Origin: an uncultured Anaplasmataceae bacterium
GTDB taxonomy: Bacteria > Pseudomonadota > Alphaproteobacteria > Rickettsiales > CAIPFW01
DNA length: 8,457 bases
Direction of reading: 5' to 3'
Assembly: GCA_903864455.1 (NCBI GenBank)
Contig: CAIPFW010000106.1
Coordinates: 1 to 8,457 of the forward strand
Shown here piece by piece: positions 6,814-8,457 of this stretch. The notes under the pieces were generated by a model. That model was not told the origin of the DNA, searched no databases, and saw nothing but the letters and a program-made list of their open reading frames with translations. A program made the position numbers and the translations under genes. Positions within the stretch are counted from its first letter, which is position 1. Every line of letters starts with the position of its first letter.

Positions 6814-7861
6814 AATTTTTCAAATCAAAATCTCTTATCAAGTCAATCAGCTTACGAATATTCTCTATCTTCGCTTCTGGTATCATACCGTGACCCAAAT
6901 TGAAAATCCTAGGCCTATCTTTCAACTCATACAAAATTTTTAATGCTTTCCTTTCTATGACATGGAAATCATCACAAGCTAACGAAATTGGCTCAAGATT
7001 ACCCTGCAACACTATATTTTTCGGTAAAACGCTTTTTAAAAAAGAGAGCGATGTCGAATAGTCGACGCTCAGACAATCAAAATTTTTTAATAAACCCCTC
7101 TCATTCTTTTGAATCAACTGCCCGTAATGTGAAAAAGAAGCCCTTGGGAACCATATAATCGGTATAGTTGGATATTTGACTCGAATTTCATTAGAAATCT
7201 CTAAAAACGGCAAAAAAACCCATCTATAGTAATCCTCCTCATCGAGGACATTTGCCCAACTGTCAAAAATTTGAATCGCATCAACGCCAGCTTCTATCTG
7301 ATTGCACAAATGCTCTTTACAAGCATAAACAAAAATATCAATTATGTGTTGAAACTCCGACTCTTTTTGATATGAAAAAATCTTCGTCTTTTTAAAATCC
7401 TTCGAAGATCTTTTTTCTATTGCGTAACAAGCTAAAGTCCAAGGAGCACCTACAAAACCTATCAGGGCTTTTTCTTTATCAAGCATTCCTCTTGTTTTTT
7501 TGATTCCGCTATATATAGACTGAATATTTTTATCAGAAAAATCTATACTATCTTTCTTGATTGAAAAAAAGTCAAAGTCATATTTCAAAACCGGACCTTC
7601 ATTTTCAATAAACTGAACATCAAAACCTAAGAGGTCATGAAGTACCAGAATATCAGAAAAAATTATTGCTGCATCCAAATCAAATCTTCTCAAGGGCTGC
7701 AATGTAATTTCTGAAACCAAATCCTCGTTATAACAAGTTTCTAAAAACGTGCCTAATATTTTTCTCAGTTCTCGGTACTCTGGTAGATATCTTCCAGCCT
7801 GTCTCATAAACCATATTCCTGTTTTATTAATTTTTAACTTTTGCAAAATTTTTAAAATCAT
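6803..7861 (-). CDS. hemE: Uroporphyrinogen decarboxylase
   Basis: HemE decarboxylates uroporphyrinogen III to coproporphyrinogen III in haem synthesis in the cytoplasm. The 352 residues match the family. Substrate-binding and catalytic residues can be read off: Arg20 and Arg24 in FMRQAGRYLPEYRE, Asp70 in AAIIFSDILV (the key active-site aspartate), Tyr146 in GAPWTLACY, Ser201 in FDSWAN, LQGNLEP (285-291), and His324 in NLGHGMIPE. The ATG at 7859-7861 directly follows five AGT triplets. The frame is closed upstream by a TAA at 7888-7886 with no other ATG between, so this start is well fixed, though there is no Shine-Dalgarno. hemE next to the origin is a conserved alphaproteobacterial arrangement, and the gene is transcribed away from the origin in the direction of fork movement. 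Its control is likely tied to the origin because promoter and DnaA sites overlap. Confidence 0.97.
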   Translation of the reverse strand: MILKILQKLKINKTGIWFMRQAGRYLPEYRELRKILGTFLETCYNEDLVSEITLQPLRRFDLDAAIIFSDILVLHDLLGFDVQFIENEGPVLKYDFDFFSIKKDSIDFSDKNIQSIYSGIKKTRGMLDKEKALIGFVGAPWTLACYAIEKRSSKDFKKTKIFSYQKESEFQHIIDIFVYACKEHLCNQIEAGVDAIQIFDSWANVLDEEDYYRWVFLPFLEISNEIRVKYPTIPIIWFPRASFSHYGQLIQKNERGLLKNFDCLSVDYSTSLSFLKSVLPKNIVLQGNLEPISLACDDFHVIERKALKILYELKDRPRIFNLGHGMIPEAKIENIRKLIDLIRDFDLKNYDF

Positions 7862-7907
7862 ACTACTACTACTACTTTTATATATTTATATAGTAGTAGT
7901 AGTAGTA
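7861..7907. repeat. Palindromic trinucleotide repeat around an AT-rich core
   Basis: Five tandem ACT triplets (7862-7876) face six tandem AGT triplets (7892-7909) across a 15-base A/T-only centre. The arms 7861-7876 and 7892-7907 pair perfectly over 16 bp. The left arm touches the hemE start codon. Such a repeat could extrude as a cruciform, form an RNA hairpin in the hemE leader, or change copy number by slippage. Confidence 0.9.
7877..7890. other. Candidate DNA unwinding element (AT core)
   Basis: Fourteen consecutive A/T bases directly follow the triplet array and sit between the two palindromic arms. By position this is where strand opening would begin. A second A/T-only run at 7938-7958 lies on the other side of the first box pair and is the alternative, but it has no triplet array leading into it. 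Confidence 0.6.
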
Positions 7908-7913
7908 GTGCAA
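7885..7913 (-). promoter_or_regulatory. Candidate hemE promoter embedded in the DnaA-trio
   Basis: On the - strand TTGCAC (7913-7908) and TATAAA (7890-7885) are separated by 17 bases made of the CTA triplets. The -10 box is good (5/6) and the -35 box is weak (3/6). Transcription would start near 7878 and give a leader of about 17 bases, essentially the five AGT triplets before the ATG. The DnaA box pair lies just upstream of the -35, so DnaA binding would probably affect hemE transcription. Confidence 0.45.
7891..7908 (+). promoter_or_regulatory. DnaA-trio element (six 3'-GAT-5' triplets)
   Basis: Read 3' to 5' on the + strand away from the first DnaA box, the bases are six uninterrupted GAT triplets (7908 down to 7891). 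In Bacillus subtilis the DnaA-trio is a run of 3'-GAT-5'-like triplets that follows the DnaA boxes and lets a DnaA filament load onto one strand of the opening origin. Order and polarity here are the same: box pair with TTATCCACA pointing at the trio, an 8-base spacer, triplets, then AT-rich DNA. Function is inferred from this match. Confidence 0.75.
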
Positions 7914-7916
7914 GAA

Positions 7917-7936
7917 TGTGGATAACTTGTGGATAA
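7917..7936 (-). promoter_or_regulatory. DnaA box pair 1 (perfect, trio-proximal)
   Basis: Two perfect TTATCCACA sites on the - strand (7917-7925 and 7928-7936) lie 11 bases apart, one helical turn, pointing towards the triplet array and AT core. These are the best candidates for the boxes that seed the DnaA filament. Confidence 0.9.
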
Positions 7937-8015
7937 CTTTTTATAAAAAAAAATTTTACCTTCCCAGCCCTTGAAATATCTAGTAAAAATGATTAAATAT
8001 CGAAAATTTATAAAA

Positions 8016-8024
8016 TGTGGATAA
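8016..8024 (-). promoter_or_regulatory. Single perfect DnaA box
   Basis: An isolated perfect TTATCCACA (- strand) lies 99 bases from the first box. The following bases are CTTTTGAC, not a second box, so this copy is not paired. Confidence 0.85.
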
Positions 8025-8054
8025 CTTTTGACAAAACCCTTCAAACCCTTGCAC

Positions 8055-8073
8055 CATGAGGGTTAAGTAACCA
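8055..8073. repeat. oriC element GGGTTAAGTAACC, copy 1
   Basis: This 19-base element has a CATGA flank, the core GGGTTAAGTAACC (8060-8072) and a final A. The core holds the dyad GGTTA-AG-TAACC. It lies between DnaA box groups and overlaps none. It looks like a protein-binding site, but I do not recognise the protein. Confidence 0.7.
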
Positions 8074-8104
8074 AGAAAAAAATTAGTTAAATTTTCAATG
8101 AAAA

Positions 8105-8124
8105 TGTGGATAACTTGTGGATAA
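8105..8124 (-). promoter_or_regulatory. DnaA box pair 2 (perfect)
   Basis: Two perfect sites (8105-8113, 8116-8124) lie at the 11-base pitch with the CT linker also seen in pair 1. Confidence 0.9.
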
Positions 8125-8153
8125 CTTTTTTGATATTGGAGAAAGCCTTATAC

Positions 8154-8172
8154 CATGCGGGTTAAGTAACCA
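8154..8172. repeat. oriC element GGGTTAAGTAACC, copy 2
   Basis: The core is identical to copy 1 (8159-8171), with CATGC instead of CATGA before it. It sits exactly 99 bases from copy 1 and 33 bases before the DnaA box triplet. Confidence 0.7.
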
Positions 8173-8191
8173 AGAAGAAAAATTATAAAAA

Positions 8192-8222
8192 TGTGGATAA
8201 AATGTGGATAACTTGTGGATAG
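8192..8222 (-). promoter_or_regulatory. DnaA box triplet
   Basis: Three sites lie at 11-base pitch: perfect at 8192-8200 and 8203-8211, then the one-mismatch form CTATCCACA at 8214-8222. This is the densest cluster in the window. Confidence 0.9.
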
Positions 8223-8244
8223 AGATTATTTCCCTGTTAATAAA
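8199..8244. repeat. oriC long direct repeat, copy 1 (46 bases)
   Basis: An exact copy of the first 46 bases of the repeats at 8308 and 8391. It consists of a perfect DnaA box, CT, a one-mismatch box, then AGATTATTTCCCTGTTAAT and AAA. It diverges afterwards (TACTC). Confidence 0.85.
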
Positions 8245-8263
8245 TACTCAAAACTCTAGGATT

Positions 8264-8282
8264 CATGCGGGTTAAGTAACCA
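8264..8282. repeat. oriC element GGGTTAAGTAACC, copy 3
   Basis: The core is identical again (8269-8281), with CATGC before it and ATG after it, so CATG-like ends flank the dyad on both sides in this copy. It sits exactly 110 bases from copy 2. Confidence 0.7.
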
Positions 8283-8311
8283 TGAGCAAAGTAGTTAAAT
8301 TGGTAATAAAA

Positions 8312-8331
8312 TGTGGATAACTTGTGGATAG
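8312..8331 (-). promoter_or_regulatory. DnaA box pair (perfect plus one-mismatch)
   Basis: A perfect site (8312-8320) and the CTATCCACA variant (8323-8331) lie at 11-base pitch, within the second copy of the long direct repeat. Confidence 0.85.
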
Positions 8332-8354
8332 AGATTATTTCCCTGTTAATAAAA

Positions 8355-8363
8355 TGTGGATAA
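8355..8363 (-). promoter_or_regulatory. Single perfect DnaA box
   Basis: A perfect TTATCCACA on the - strand. It is followed by CTCAAATT in place of a second box, although its repeat counterpart at 8438 is followed by a degenerate one. Confidence 0.85.
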
Positions 8364-8390
8364 CTCAAATTTTTTACTAATTTTTTAACG

Positions 8391-8448
8391 AAAATGTGGA
8401 TAACTTGTGGATAGAGATTATTTCCCTGTTAATAAAATGTGGATAACT
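8391..8448. repeat. oriC long direct repeat, copy 3 (58 bases)
   Basis: The third copy is identical to copy 2 throughout. The exact identity of non-box spacer bases points to recent duplication or gene conversion rather than independent selection of boxes. Confidence 0.85.
8395..8414 (-). promoter_or_regulatory. DnaA box pair (perfect plus one-mismatch)
   Basis: A perfect site (8395-8403) and the CTATCCACA variant (8406-8414) lie at 11-base pitch, in the third copy of the long direct repeat. Confidence 0.85.
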
Positions 8449-8457
8449 TGTGGACAG
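8438..8457 (-). promoter_or_regulatory. DnaA box pair at window end (perfect plus two-mismatch)
   Basis: A perfect site (8438-8446) and a two-mismatch site CTGTCCACA (8449-8457) lie at 11-base pitch. The window ends on the last base of the second site, so the array may continue. Confidence 0.75.

Larger units (their letters stand above)
8308..8365. repeat. oriC long direct repeat, copy 2 (58 bases)
   Basis: Identical over 58 bases to 8391-8448. It carries two perfect DnaA boxes and one variant box plus the ATTATTTCCCTGTTAAT spacer. The offset to copy 3 is 83 bases and to copy 1 is 109 bases. Confidence 0.85.
7862..8457. other. oriC: Chromosomal replication origin (oriC), right end outside the window
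   Basis: A gene-free stretch of about 600 bases carries eleven perfect TGTGGATAA sites (TTATCCACA on the - strand), three TGTGGATAG and one TGTGGACAG, all in one orientation. A trinucleotide array and AT-rich stretch lie at the hemE end, with two interleaved repeat families further right. No open frame with coding character is seen. Location beside hemE agrees with the experimentally known origin of Caulobacter crescentus and the inferred one of Rickettsia. A plasmid iteron array is less likely, because the repeats are true DnaA boxes and the flanking genes are core chromosomal ones. The far boundary and right-hand neighbour gene are not in the window, which ends within a box. Confidence 0.9.

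Noticed and set aside
6566..6943. 125-codon + strand frame opposite tadA and hemE
   Set aside because: It is antisense to two well-conserved genes and shows no family features. It is a consequence of the codon bias of the true strand.
8055..8282. CtrA-binding sites at the origin, as in Caulobacter
   Set aside because: The element contains TTAA, but no second TTAA follows after seven bases, so the full CtrA pattern is not met in any of the three copies.
7917..8457. Plasmid-type iterons or a CRISPR-like array
   Set aside because: The repeat unit is the exact DnaA box consensus, spacing is irregular between groups, no spacers of constant length exist, and the flanking genes are core chromosomal ones including hemE.

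Overview
This AT-rich window reads as chromosome from a reduced-genome, probably host-associated alphaproteobacterium. A Rickettsiales- or Holosporales-like lineage is my inference. The support is the low GC, small intergenic gaps, a 2-oxoacid/TCA and haem gene set, and above all a hemE gene directly beside a DnaA-box-rich replication origin. That hemE-oriC arrangement is known from Caulobacter and Rickettsia. No tRNA, rRNA, transposase or CRISPR array is visible.

Left part (1-2903, + strand): a tightly overlapped run of three genes. It holds the C-terminal end of a ComF-type phosphoribosyltransferase, a 580-residue ABC-exporter-like protein whose ATPase motifs are nearly all destroyed although the frame is open, and a MidA/NDUFAF7-family (COG1565) SAM-dependent methyltransferase. 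They point towards the origin.

Middle (2904-6383): two convergent terminator candidates, then a leftward operon from a good sigma70-type promoter lying at the 3' end of tadA: rpsF-rpsR, rplI, sucC, sucD, ending in an intrinsic terminator. The ribosomal proteins S6 and S18, normally two adjacent genes, are here one continuous 192-codon frame. S18 has lost its usual basic/cysteine N-terminal arm. The succinyl-CoA synthetase genes follow rplI after only 9 bases, so ribosomal and TCA genes appear to be co-transcribed.

Right part (6370-7861, - strand): tadA (tRNA wobble adenosine deaminase) overlaps the end of hemE (uroporphyrinogen decarboxylase). Both are transcribed away from the origin.

Origin (7862-8457, running off the window): about 600 bases without a gene. 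They hold eleven perfect DnaA boxes (TTATCCACA read on the - strand), three one-mismatch boxes and one two-mismatch box. All face the same way, mostly in pairs or a triplet at an 11-base pitch. Next to hemE, the first box pair is followed by six perfect 3'-GAT-5' triplets and an AT-rich stretch. This is the order of a DnaA-box / DnaA-trio / unwinding-element module as defined in Bacillus subtilis. A mirror-image triplet array on the other side of the AT-rich stretch abuts the hemE start codon. Two further repeat families are interleaved with the boxes. The origin module and the S6-S18 fusion are the most notable things in the window.
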